64,000 nucleotides of DNA. Source: Flavobacteriales bacterium. Its GTDB lineage: Bacteria; Bacteroidota; Bacteroidia; Flavobacteriales_F; PHOS-HE28. Of the stretch, positions 29,120-40,365 are shown in pieces. The stretch lies in the NCBI GenBank assembly GCA_016717305.1, contig JADKFY010000002.1, forward strand, positions 372,001 to 436,000, in the 5' to 3' direction. How positions within the stretch are numbered: the stretch's first letter is position 1; every line of letters begins with the position of its first letter. Position numbers and translations under genes: made by a program. Below the pieces are notes generated by a model that searched no databases, was not told where the DNA came from, and saw only the letters and a list, made by a program, of their open reading frames with translations.

Positions 29120-31772
29120 ATGGAAAGCAAGGAGATCCCCAAACGATTCGAGCCGGGCACGAGTGAAGCGAAGTGGTACGCGCACTGGATGCAGAAAGGC
29201 TACTTCCGCAGTGTGCCCGATGAGCGTGAGCCATACACGATCGTGATCCCGCCGCCCAATGTGACGGGTGTGCTGCACATGGGCCACATGCTAAACAACA
29301 CCATCCAGGACGTGTTGGTGCGCCGTGCGCGTATGCAGGGAAAGAACGCATGTTGGGTACCGGGCACGGACCATGCATCCATCGCCACGGAAGCCAAGGT
29401 GGTTCGTTTGTTGGGTGAACAAGGCATCAAGAAAAGTGTGATCGGTCGCGAGAAATTCTTGGAACATGCTTTTGCTTGGAAAGAGAAATACGGCGGTGTG
29501 ATCCTGGAGCAGTTGAAGAAGTTGGGCGCCAGTTGCGACTGGGAGCGCACGCGCTTCACCATGGAGCCTGACCTGAGCGAGGCGGTGATCGATGTGTTCA
29601 TCGACCTGCACAAGAAAGGGTTGGTGTACCGTGGCCTGCGCATGGTGAACTGGGATCCAGTTGCGTTGACGGCGGTGAGCGATGAAGAGGTGATCCACAA
29701 GGAGGTGAACTCGAAGTTGTACTACGTTCGGTACAAGGTCGAAGGCGCCGCAGAAGGAGTGGGTGACCATTGCTACAACGCGTCCGGAAACGATCTTAGG
29801 TGATACAGCGGTGGCGGTGCATCCGGAAGATGAACGTTATGCGCACTTGAAAGGGAAGCGCGTGTTGGTGCCCTTGTTGGATCGAAGCATCCCGATCATT
29901 TTCGATGAGTACGTGGAGCGTGAATTCGGTACCGGTGCGTTGAAGGTGACTCCTGCACATGACGTGAATGACCAAGAGTTGGGCAAGAAGCACAAGTTGG
30001 AAACCATCGACATTCTGGAGCCGAACGGAACCTTGAGCGCAGCGGCACAACTGTACGTTGGGGAGGACCGCTTCATCGTTCGCAAGAAGATCGTAAAGGA
30101 GCTGGAGGAGAAGGGCTTTCTGGTGAAGACGGAAGACATCAAGAACAAGGTGGGTTATAGTGAGCGCACCGATGCCGTGATCGAGCCGCGCTTGAGCTTG
30201 CAGTGGTTCGTGAAGATGAGCGAGTTGGCAAAACCGGCGTTGGACGTGGTGATGGACGGCACAGTGAAATTGCATCCGCAGAAATTCGCGAACACCTATC
30301 GCCATTGGATGGAGAACGTGCGCGATTGGTGCATCAGTCGCCAGTTGTGGTGGGGTCAACGGATCCCTGCGTGGTACAACTCGAAGGGTGATGTAGCCGT
30401 GTGCAAGACCGAGGCCGAAGCGATCACTTACTTCACTTCGAATGGACTTTCAACAGAAGGGCTGAGACAGGACGAGGATGTCATGGACACCTGGTTCAGC
30501 AGCTGGTTGTGGCCGATCAGTGTGTTCGATGGATTCAAGGATCCGAACAATGCGGACATCAAGTACTACTACCCAACGAACGACCTTGTTACGGCACCGG
30601 AGATCCTCTTCTTCTGGGTGGCACGCATGATCATGGCGGGCAAAGAATACCGTAACGAAGTGCCGTTCAAGAACGTGTACCTCACAGGCATCGTACGCGA
30701 CAAGATCGGTCGCAAGATGAGCAAGAGCTTGGGCAATAGTCCGGACCCCTTGGAGTTGATCGAGAAGTTCGGTGCGGATGGTGTGCGCGTGGGCATGCTG
30801 CTTACATCACCTGCGGGAAATGATCTGCCGTACGACGATTCGTTGTGCGAACAAGGACGCAACTTCAGCAACAAGATCTGGAATGCATTCCGACTCGTGA
30901 AGGGCTGGAGCGTTGATGACCGCGAGCAACCGGCGAGCAGTGCCATTGCAGTTGAATGGTTGCAAAGCAGGGTGGAACGCGCCACCACAGAGATCGATGG
31001 CTTGTTCGCGCAATTCCGGATCAGCGAAGCCTTGATGGCGACGTACAAACTGATCTGGGACGATCTGTGCAGTTGGTATTTGGAGAGCGTGAAGACCGGC
31101 TTCGTGAAGAATGCTGAGGGCGAAGGTGTTCCTGAACCGATCGATCGCAAGACCTACGAAGCGACGGTCGCGATCTTTGGATCCGTGATGAAATTGCTCC
31201 ATCCGTTCATGCCCTTCCTGAGTGAGGAGCTGTGGCATTTGCTGAGCGAGCGTAAGGAAGGTGACGATATCATCGTAGCCAGTTGGCCGAAGGGTGGTGA
31301 AGGCGATCCGCAATTGGAGAGCGAGATGCAACATGCGTTCGAGCTGGTCACAGCAGTGCGCAATGTGCGCAATGAACGCGGCATGAGCCCGAAGACCGCG
31401 ATCGAAGTGCAGGCCATGGGCACTGCTGCTATGCGAGAAGCCGCGGTCGATGTTGCGAAGAAATTGGCGAACATCAGCGAAGTGCAAAACGTGGCGCAGG
31501 CCAAGTCCGGTTCGGTCGTGTTCCTAGTGGGCACTACGGAATATGGCGTTGACCTTGGTGGGAACATGGACACGGTGGCCGAGGTGAAGAAAGCCGAAGC
31601 TGAACTGGGCCATTTGCGCAACTTCCTATCCAGTGTGGACAAGAAGCTGAGCAACGAGCGCTTCGTGGCCGGTGCACCACCGCAGGTATTGGAGACCGAG
31701 CGCAAGAAGAAGAGCGACGCAGAGTCGAAGATCAAGGCATTGGAAGAACGGATCGGGCAGTTGGCGGGATAG
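29120..31772 (+). CDS. valS: Valyl-tRNA synthetase (one frameshift)
   Basis: The start is MESKEIPKRFEPGTSEAKW at 29120. The class I synthetase signatures are complete: the HIGH motif is HMGHML in PPNVTGVLHMGHMLNN near residue 45, WVPGTDHASIATE follows, and KMSKS (RKMSKSLGNSPDP) is near 530. The frame breaks at ~29756: AAEG in one frame and WVTIATTRPETILGDTAVAVHP in another. Removing one G from GAAGGAG gives AAEEWVTIATTRPE, the expected editing-domain (CP1) sequence. The restored protein is ~880 residues with the C-terminal coiled coil (EVKKAEAELGHLRNF...). It charges tRNA-Val. It is normally essential and single-copy, so the frameshift is best read as a base error. Confidence 0.93.
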
Positions 31773-31781
31773 ACTTTCCAC

Positions 31782-33305
31782 CTACGGCATGAACATCGGC
31801 GCACCCGGTCCGATGGGCAGTTCCAACAATACCCAAATGATCAGGAGCAAGCTCCAGCCGATCAGGAATACGACGGAGTAGGGGAGCATGGTGCTGATCA
31901 CTGTACCGATCCCCGCTTTCTTGTCGTAACGTGCAATGAAGGCCACGATCAACGCGAAATAGCTCATCATCGGGCTGATGATGTTCGTGACGCTATCGCC
32001 AACGCGGTACGCCATCTGGGTGAATTCCGGTGAGTAGCCGAGGAGCATGAACATGGGAATGAAGACCGGCCCCATGATCGCCCATTTTGCGGAGGCGCTG
32101 CCCATCACCATGTTGATCGTGGCGCTCACGAGCACGAAGCTCAGCATCAAGGGGATCGGTCCGAGGTCGGCGGCTTTCAGCACATCGGCACCTTTGATGG
32201 CGAGGATCAGTCCGAGGTTGGTCCAATTGAAGTAGGCAACGAACTGCGCGGCAAAGAACACGAGAACGATGTAACTGCCGAGCGTCTCCATGCTCTTGGC
32301 CATACCACCCATCACATCGCTGTCGTTCTTGAAGGTCTTGGCACCGATGCCATAAGCGATACCAGCGATCGCGGCGCTCACGAAGATCAAGGCGACGATC
32401 CCGCTCATGAATGGTGAGTGTAGCACCTCGTGTGTTTTCGGGTCGCGCAGGAAGCCCTCCGAAGGCAATAGTCCGGCAAGGATCACTGCCGTGAAAAGCA
32501 ATGCAGCGACCAGTGCCCATTTCATGCCGCGCTTTTCCGCTGCGGTCGCGTTCCGCAGTTCCTCGGGTTTCTCATCGCCGGTGTATTCACCCAAGCGCGG
32601 AATGACGACACGCTCTGTTACCCACGTGCCGAGTCCCGCGATCACGAAGGTGCTCACGAACATGAAGTAGTAGTTGCATGCCGGATTCACCAAGTAGGTT
32701 GGGTCTATGATGCGTGCAGCCTCTTGGCTCAATCCGGCCAGAAGGGGGTCGATCGTGCCCAGCAGCAGGTTTGCGCTGTAGCCGCCGCTCACTCCAGCAA
32801 ATGCAGCGGCGAGTCCTGCTAGCGGATGACGACCTGCGGCCAGGAAGATCACAGCCGCTAATGGAACGAGAAGCACGTATCCGACCTCGCTGGCGGTATT
32901 GCTCATCACACCGGCAAAGACGATCACGAAAGTGAGCAGCTTCTTCGGTGAAGCCATTACAAGCGCGCGCATCACGGCGCCGATCAAGCCACTGCCTTCG
33001 GCGATCCCGATGCCGAGCATGGCTACGAGCACGGTGCCCAGCGGTGCGAATGCTGTGAAATTCACCACCATCTTCGTAAGGATCATGTGGAGGCCTTCCA
33101 CCGAAAGCAGGTTGAACGGCGTGATCGTTTCGCCGGTACCGGGGTGCAGCGCCGAGAACCCGGTCAGGCTGAACAAGCCGCTGAGCAACACCACGATGAA
33201 TGCCAATAGCGCGAAGAGCGTTGCCGGGTGCGGCAAGGCGTTGCCCGCTTTCTCGATGATGGAAAGGAAGCGATCGACGCCACTGCGCTTGACTGTTTCG
33301 GCCAT
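31782..33305 (-). CDS. AbgT-family transporter
   Basis: 507 residues, typical for AbgT/YdaH proteins. About 11-13 membrane segments are visible, including ATLFALLAFIVVLLSG, TFVIVFAGVMSNTASEVGYV, GYSANLLLGTIDPLLAGLSQ and NMVMGSASAKWAIMGPVFIPM, the last two being family signatures. The family exports sulfonamides or takes up p-aminobenzoyl-glutamate using the proton gradient, so substrate and direction here are uncertain. It converges with valS with only 10 bases between stops. The 305-bp spacer 33306-33610 upstream of it shows no gene. Confidence 0.9.
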   Translation of the reverse strand: MAETVKRSGVDRFLSIIEKAGNALPHPATLFALLAFIVVLLSGLFSLTGFSALHPGTGETITPFNLLSVEGLHMILTKMVVNFTAFAPLGTVLVAMLGIGIAEGSGLIGAVMRALVMASPKKLLTFVIVFAGVMSNTASEVGYVLLVPLAAVIFLAAGRHPLAGLAAAFAGVSGGYSANLLLGTIDPLLAGLSQEAARIIDPTYLVNPACNYYFMFVSTFVIAGLGTWVTERVVIPRLGEYTGDEKPEELRNATAAEKRGMKWALVAALLFTAVILAGLLPSEGFLRDPKTHEVLHSPFMSGIVALIFVSAAIAGIAYGIGAKTFKNDSDVMGGMAKSMETLGSYIVLVFFAAQFVAYFNWTNLGLILAIKGADVLKAADLGPIPLMLSFVLVSATINMVMGSASAKWAIMGPVFIPMFMLLGYSPEFTQMAYRVGDSVTNIISPMMSYFALIVAFIARYDKKAGIGTVISTMLPYSVVFLIGWSLLLIIWVLLELPIGPGAPMFMP

Positions 33306-33610
33306 GTGTTCCGAGTTGGGTGAAAGGCAAAGAAAGGAAAGTCGATCACATCACTCTTCCTCCACTAAATGGACCAATGGATCACAGCTCCACGAATTGC
33401 TCTCGGACGAATTTCCGTTGTTCAAGGAGGTAACGATGAAATAGGAACCCGATCGCAAGAAGTATCGAGATCGCATCCACCGTTCGATCAACAGTGATCC
33501 CCTAGCTGATCCAACAACGGATCCGCTACCATAACGGAATGTCGAGAGGAGCTTGCTGGACGTTCAATTTCCGTGCTGAACTCATCCACGAACACACTTG
33601 GGGTCGAAAC
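33306..33610. other. 305-bp spacer between the T9SS array and the AbgT gene, no gene seen
   Basis: The segment lies downstream of the last array gene and upstream of the transporter. I see no credible ORF, tRNA or strong terminator hairpin. It should carry the transporter promoter. Confidence 0.4.
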
Positions 33611-35973
33611 CTACGGCAACTGCTGCAACACCACATTGGACGCAATGGACCCACCGATATTCACCAATATCGGATCACGGTCATTGTTGATCCCGGTGTA
33701 CTTAACGATTCCATCCATATTCACATCATCGCGGTAATAGCCAGTTGTGGTGTTTGATGCGATCGCTCCACCGATCCGTACGAGGATCAGGTCGCGATCA
33801 TTGTTGATGCCGGTATACTTTAAGTTTCCATCGCCACGGCAATCGCCAGCCCAGAGTACCCGGCGCGTGCCAATAGTGGCTTGCGCATTGGTCCCATACG
33901 TTGTTGTTGTGGTCAAGCTGAAGTCGACCACGGTGGTCGTCGTGCTCAATGCTCTGGATGTATTGGTCATTACCCCCAAGTGGTTGCGGTGACGAATAGC
34001 AACGCGATAGTTCCCTGCGGGTCTATTGAAGAGCACGGGGCCTGTGCCGGAGGCTGCCACTACATCGCCATCGCGTTGCACCAAAGCACTTTTGGTTGCT
34101 ACTACAGCGTACGGCGATGTTGTGTTGCGCAATTCAACCACCACCCAATCCACGATCGCGTTGTTGCCGGTAACGGCGAGTGCTGCTGCGGTTGTTGTTT
34201 CGCCACCACCGCCATTCACGTAGGTGTAGCCGAGCGCGGTATAGGGCTCGGTGAAGGCAGGGTGTCGGTGATCACCACGTTGAAGGCCGTATCCGTACCG
34301 GTGTTCTGGAAGCGGATGGTGTAGTCGACCCACTCGTCCTCCTCCAAGGTCCAGCTGCTGGAACTTCCAGAAGAGGTGGTGGCGAGCTTGTCGTTGGGGT
34401 CGTAGGCACCGGTAACGATGCGCGTTACGCTTGCGCTGTTGTTGCCCAGGTCCACATCGGTGTTGGCGCTCGATACGGTCGCCGTAGCGATCAGCTCAGT
34501 CCCCAGCAGGCCCACATCCGGCGGCACTTGGAAACGCACGTTGATGGTGCGCTGTTGGAAGGCGTTCATCAGGCTGAATGCGGGGGCTGTCCAGGTAAGG
34601 GTGTTGCCCGCGATGCATGAGGGTGCGGGAATGGCGCTGAGGAAGCTGATCAAGGGGTCGACCGTCATGGAGAGGGTGATGGTGCCCGTGGCCGCAGGCG
34701 AAAGGTTGGTGAGCGGTCATCGATTGGGCCATCTGGAATCCGGGCCGTGCCGCACCGGCGCCCATGAGCAAGCGCAGGTCGAGCGGATCGCCGGGAGCGC
34801 AGCCCACGTTGCGCGTCATGGGCGTGCCATTGCTCACCGTGGTCGTAACGGTGCAACTCTGCTCCAGCACGGGATGCTGCTCGGTGAAGGTGTAGTTGCC
34901 GAAGGGAAGCGCGATGCTGAATTGCCCGCTGGAATTGGTGTTGGTGTAGTACGGGCCCGGCGTGACCTGGATGACCGTGTTCGGCACATTGTTCTCTCCA
35001 CCGTTGTACGAGCAGTTGCCGTTGCCATCCACGTAAAGCCGACCGTTCACCAGTCCGCAGGTGGCGCCGATGTCCTCGATCACCACCTGCACGGAATCGC
35101 GGCAAGGGGGCTGCGTTCCGTACATGGTGAACTCATCGGTGCTGACCATGGCGTAGTAGGTGCCCGGTGCCAGGTTGTTGAAGGTGATCACACTGGGCGT
35201 TTCGCTGGCCGTGAAATACGTGTTGCAGGGGGAGCCAACGAAGGTGCCATCGGCATTCTTCAACTTGATCGGTAATCCGCTGTTCATGGGTGCGGCACCA
35301 ACGGAAATGATCGCGCTACCGATCGAGGAATTGGTGCATGAACCCGTGGTGGAGAGCACCTGCAGTTCAGGAAGGTCCACCAAGGGTGGCAGGTAGATGT
35401 CGAAAGTTCCGGGGCAGCCACTGCCGTCGGTGTAGTTCACAGTGACGTTTTGCTGGGGTGCTGCACCAACGATGGTGACATCGTAGTACGAGTAGTACGT
35501 GCAGGCATCGGGCAGCTCCTGCCAGGTAGCGGCATAGCCCACCGGCTCGAAGGTGTACGGTCCTGGACCGTGCTGAGTGGCGGTCCCGGGTGGCGGAGGC
35601 ATGCCGTTCTCTGTACCGGCGAAGAAGATCGCACGCGAGTAGGTTCCGGTGCAAGAATAGCCGGGCACCACTGTGGAATAGGGGTAGCTGTTCACGTTCT
35701 CGATCGTGCCCGACCCGGTAGCCTGCTCCCCCATGGCATCGGTTACCGTGACCTGGTACGTCCCTGCCGCCAATCCAGCAAGTTGTGGCGTGTTCTCGCC
35801 CGTGCTCCACATGTAGCTGTACGGCCCAGTGCCTCCGCTCGCATAGGCGTACATTATGCCCAGGGGCTGACCGCAAATGGCGAATCCGTTCACTAGCCAT
35901 CCACTGTAAGGGCCATCAACAGGCAACCATGGAAGGCCAGCAGGAAGGTGGATGTGAGCCGCAGGTGTTTCAT
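33611..35973 (-). pseudogene. T9SS array member A: chimeric, with a dockerin-like repeat tail (disrupted frames)
   Basis: The gene starts MKHLRLTSTFLLAFHGCLLMALTV at 35973; one base is missing near 35890, after which VNGFAICGQPLGIMYAY...YSYMWSTGENTPQ (SprB-like repeat) continues. A prealbumin-like domain follows (CGLVNGRLYVDGNGNC...PGPYYTNTNSSGQF). A shift near 34720 leads to LTNLSPAATGTITL and the DPNDK block (GAYDPNDKLATTSSGS...IRFQNTGTDTAFNVVITDTLP). Instead of the sorting tail of its paralogues it then switches, near 34257 and in another frame, to TEPYTALGYTYVNGGGG...VDWVVVELR...RHRNHLGVMT and two calcium-site-like repeats (KYTGINNDRDLIL and KYTGINNDRDPIL). That tail belongs to an unrelated Bacteroidota surface-protein family, so this is a fusion or deletion junction. 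Confidence 0.7.
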
Positions 35974-38136
35974 CATAGTTCGGTCTTGGTGAAGGGCATG
36001 GTGAAGGTCGGGATCATCGAACACGCGTAAAAAGTAAAGTCCGGTGACAAGTTCGCTCCGTATCGAAGGGCTTTCATCCATGGCTCTGGTGCCCTCATCA
36101 AGCAAGCGGCCATCACTGGAAAGATAGCCCACGAACAAGGGCTGGTGATCGGTGTGATCCACCGGATGAACAGTTGGTCGTTTGCCGGGTTGGGGTACGC
36201 TGGGTGGGATTGCATTATGAGCCTGGATGCCGTACTGAACTCCGCCACGAGCACGCTTGGCTCGGTGATCATGGTGGGTTGAAGTCGAAGTAGATCGGGC
36301 TGTATTCGTGATCTCGGCACCGGGTAGGAGACCGCTGCGTGGTTTTCATTCGGAAAGCGATGAAGCCTTGACTCCCCAGCAGGTCGGTCGTGCTGTCGGG
36401 TAGCAGGATGTCGGCGAAGGTGAACACCAGTTCGCGGCCGTCGCCAAAGGAAGGTACAAAGGCATGCGAAGCGGCGAGGATCTCCAGGCTTTGGATGTCG
36501 AGGTCCGCTTCGAGCTCATCCCGGATCACAACGGTGAAAGCGGTATCCGTACCCGTGTTCTGGAACCGCACAACGTAGTCGATCCAGGTGTCGACATCAA
36601 GGAAGAACTGTTCGTTGCTGCCGGTCACGTCGGTGGTGCCGTGCTTGTCGTTGGGGTCGTAGCTTCCAGTGACGGTCCGTGTCAGTACCTTGGTGTTGTT
36701 TGCCACCGAAGTTTCGCTGCTGGAGTTCGTGGCAATGGCTGTGATCATCAACTCTTCACCCAGGAGACCGATATCCGGTGGCAAGGTCCCGCTGATCCGA
36801 AAGCCTGCAACGAGAAGGCGGATACAACTGGGAAGTTCCACAGTCCATTTCCTCCGGTTGCCGTACCGCCATCAGAGGTGGAAACAGGATCCAGCAGAGC
36901 AGGGTAGTTCAACGATAGCGAAATCGTCCCACTTGGATACGCAGTATTGTTGCGCACCGAGCCCCCAGATGGTGAACGGGAAACCGGGCCGGAACGCGGT
37001 GGTGTGAGAGCAGCACTTCCACATCATGCGGGACGAAGCTGCTATCGGCAAGGTCGATGGTGAGTGACGGGGTTCCACCGTTCACCGTGAAAGGCACGGG
37101 CGCCAAAATTGGGCAGAGCTGTGCTTCATCCACCAATGGCTGCGCCAAGGTGTACAATCCGAAGGGCATGCCGATGAAGTAGTCGCCCTGCGCATCGGTC
37201 ATGCCGTAACGCGGCCCGGGTTGCACTGTGAGGATGCGATAAGGAAGTCCCGGTTCGTCGGTATCCTGGACACAATCCTGATCGGCATCGTTGAAGATGG
37301 TCCCGGAAACGCCCCCGCATGGTGCTGCTATCTCGGGGACGTTGAAACCTCCTGCGGGATTGGTGCAATAGGGTTGCCCATCCCATCCGTTCACCCAGGA
37401 AGAGATCGTGTAATCCCCAGCTGCAAGGCCGGTGATCGCATAAGGTGTGTTCAGCGGTGGGTAGAACAACTGCTCGTTCTGCGTCGAAAAGCTGTACAGC
37501 CGCACGTAAACTAAGCCCTGCCTCCCAGCAGGGTCACGTTCATGGTGCGTTCGCTTGACCTTCGCAGGATCCCGTGATGGCGTTCACCTGCACAACGCTA
37601 TTCTCCACGTTACTGACAATACTTCCCAGATCCACCTCGCCAGGGCATCCGTTGAGGTCCGCGATGGTGATCACGTTCGGAGTACTTGAACAGACCCATT
37701 CGTAACCGAAGTGGGAGGGGAACGACTGTGGCGCTTCACTATATATGTAAGGGGGTGTTCCGCTCAGTGAACTCTCGAAGACATCCACCAGCCCCATACA
37801 ATTGAAAGAGCAATCCGGTTGGTACTCCATGAAGCTGCCTTCGATCGCCAGTTCGAACAGGGCCACTACGGTGGCTGAACCGTTGGCGACCCCTCCGATC
37901 GCATCCGTGACGGTCACGTCATAAGTTCCAGGCGCAAGACCGCCGATCGTTTGTGTGGTCGCTCCGGTACTCCACGAATAAGTATATGGGGGAATACCAT
38001 TGGCCGGCATGGCACGGGCGCTTCCATTGTTCAAGCCGCATCGAGCGGGGAACGCTTGCATGGTAACGGTAACGCTGTGGCCAAGTGCAGCGAAAAGCAA
38101 GGCGATCAGTAAAGTGATGGATCTTGCGTGTGTCAT
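35973..38136 (-). pseudogene. T9SS array member B: heavily frame-disrupted paralogue
   Basis: Start MTHARSITLLIALLFAALGHSVTV at 38136 (an ATG at 38160 would overlap member C). The SprB-like repeat (PPYTYSWSTGATTQTIGGLAPGT), prealbumin domain (GGVSGTIFNDADQDCVQ...PGPRYG), DPNDK block (GSYDPNDKHGTTD...RFQNTGTDTAFTVV) and sorting tail (PAYPNPANDQLFIRW...LYFLRVF...) are all recognisable but spread over three frames. Roughly ten indels are needed, near 37550, 37520, 37005, 36964, 36798, 36330, 36300, 36285, 36165 and 36030. Some are single-base changes in short runs (GGGGG at 36964, TTCGG needing one C at 36798). It is either a decaying pseudogene or a poorly polished repeat copy. Confidence 0.7.
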
Positions 38137-38146
38137 CAGTGTGGAT

Positions 38147-40365
38147 CTAATGGCGTTCAATGATCAATGGAAGTCGTGTGGCGCCTCCGTTGCGTAAGGT
38201 CAATTCAACGAGATAGGCACCACTGGGAATACCGCTGAGCATGAATCGACGTTCGCCATTGGCGTTCGAGAAGGATCGAACGGTTCGTCCATCGATGGAC
38301 AACAGGGTCACGCGCGACGGATCCTGGCTCAGCCCACGGATCTCAAATGCATCGCGAGCAGGATTGGGGAGAAGGATCACCTCCGGATCCGTGTACGCAT
38401 GCATCCCCGTACTGAACTCCGCCACCAGCACGCTCGGATCGGTGATCACAGGGTCATTGAAGTCGAAGTAGATGTTGGCGGTATTCTCGATCACCGTGCC
38501 TGCGATCACCGGCTGTACCGGCCGGATCCGAAACTTCACGAAACCTTGACTACCTGCGAGGTCCGTGGTGCTATCCGGAAGGTTGATGTCATCGAAGAAC
38601 CACTCCACCACGCGACCGGGTTTGAACGTGTACGTGTGCGCGTGCGATGCCAAGGCCATCTGGAAGGTGGTCATGTCCAGTTCCTCGGGCAGCGTGTCGG
38701 TAATGGTGACGAAGAGCGCCTCAGCCGTGCCGGTGTTCTGGAAACGGATGGTGTAATCGATCCACTCGTCCTCATTGATGTAGTAGAGCGCATCGCTTTG
38801 ACGCGAGCTGGTCGTTGCGGTCTTGTCGTTGGGGTCGTAGCTGCCCGATACCACTCTTGTCTCGCTATCCGTGTTGTTCGCCACGTAGGTGTCGGTGTTC
38901 GCACTGGAAACACTGATGCTATGGTTGAGCACCGTGCCCAGCGGCGTGCCAACAGGCACAGTCGTCCAGATGATGAAGCCCTGCGCGCTGAAGTAGTCCA
39001 ATTCAGCGATCTGCCAGGTGAACACGTTTCCGGCGATCGTAGTTGGTGTTGGCGAAACACTCCCAATGACTACCGTTGGGTCGATGGTGACGATCACCTC
39101 CACGGCTCCCGTGGCCTGCACCGTGTTGTTGGCCGCACCGCCAGAGATCCTGTGCGAGAAACCCGGCCGTGCCCATGTGGAGTTGATGTGCGCGCGCAGA
39201 TCGAGCGGCGCGGTGCTGTTGTTGGCGAAATCGATGTTGGCGATGGGCCCGTTCACCGTGAAAGGCACGGGCTGCGTTACCGGACAATAGGGAACGAGCG
39301 TGGGGTTGGTCTGCGCGATGGTGTAATTGCCCGCTGCCAGATTGAAACTGTAGTGCCCATTGCCTCCCGTGATCGCGTATTGCGTTCCGGGCTGGATCAC
39401 CATCACGCTCCCCGGCACGCCCACCTCGCCACCATCCCACACGCAGTCGCCATCCTGATCGAACCACGCATTGCCTTCAACCTGCGTGCAGCCGGGGCCG
39501 AGATCGGGCACTTCGAAGTAGTCATTGAACATGCACTGGCCGAGCATGGGATAGGCGTTCAGCGTGTAGATCCCCGCCGCCAATCCATCGTAGGTCGCGG
39601 TTTGGAACTCCATCAAGGTCGTCTCCGGCACTACGATGTTCCCGATGCCATCGGTGACGGAGTACCGTACCGGATAGCCCGTTTGCAACAGGAAGCTCGC
39701 CGATGTCCGAGCCGACGCAGGCACCTTCCATGTCGGTTACAGTAGGCATCTAGGTTTCGTCGATCGTCGATACGGTGAAAATGCTGGAACCCTGGCAGCC
39801 AAGCGCATCCGTGATGGTATAGCTCACGAGATCGCCGCCGCAGAAACCGGAGTAGTACGGAAAGCCATACGTGTCCAACCCCTCGTAGTTCACAGCCACA
39901 CTGAAATCAACAGTGAACGGTGGCGTGCCACCCAAGGAGACCATGGGCATGCCGACCATGCCATTGCATAGGCCCCCACATGCGCCGCCAGCGAAACCGG
40001 TGATGTCGTAGAACGAAACGTAGCTCGGATAGTAGTTGATGCTTCCATCAAAGGGCAAGGCGCTGAAGCTCTCCACGGTCGCGTTCGCGCTGTATGGGGT
40101 GCCCACCGCATCAGTGATCGTAACGGAGTAGCTGCCTCCCGGCACGCCGGTGACCGTCTGCGTGGTGGCACCATTGCTCCACAAATAGGTGTATGGCGGG
40201 ACGGACCCGCTTCCACTGATGTACGCGTACATCTCCCCGTTGGAATTACCGCAGGTCTCTGGCTTCCCACATTGATGTATGCCGTGGCAGCATTCGAGAC
40301 GAACGCGAAGCAGATAGCAGCCATGGCGGCGGCACTTCGGGTCCGTGCAAGTTCATGATCCTCAT
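38147..40365 (-). pseudogene. T9SS array member C (two frameshifts and one in-frame TAG)
   Basis: The ATG at 40365 overlaps the stop of member D (ATGA). A leader AAAMAAICFAFVSNAATAY is visible after one shift, then another near 40275 enters CGNSNGEMYAYISGSG...YTYLWSNGATTQTVTGVPGG (SprB-like). The frame meets TAG at 39750-39752 after STIDET and continues in the same frame as MPTVTDMEGACVGSD. A shift near 39695 leads into a long clean stretch: prealbumin domain (EGNAWFDQDGDCVWDGGEVGVP), ARPGFSHRISGG, DPNDK block (GSYDPNDKTATTSS...RFQNTGTAEALF) and sorting tail (LLPNPARDAFEIRG...LPLIIERH). The C-terminal 525 residues are intact. Confidence 0.75.

Noticed and set aside
38399..39745. 448-codon plus-strand ORF opposite array member C
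   Set aside because: Antisense of the array; its Arg/His-rich product follows from the codon pattern of the T9SS gene and similar shadows occur opposite other units.
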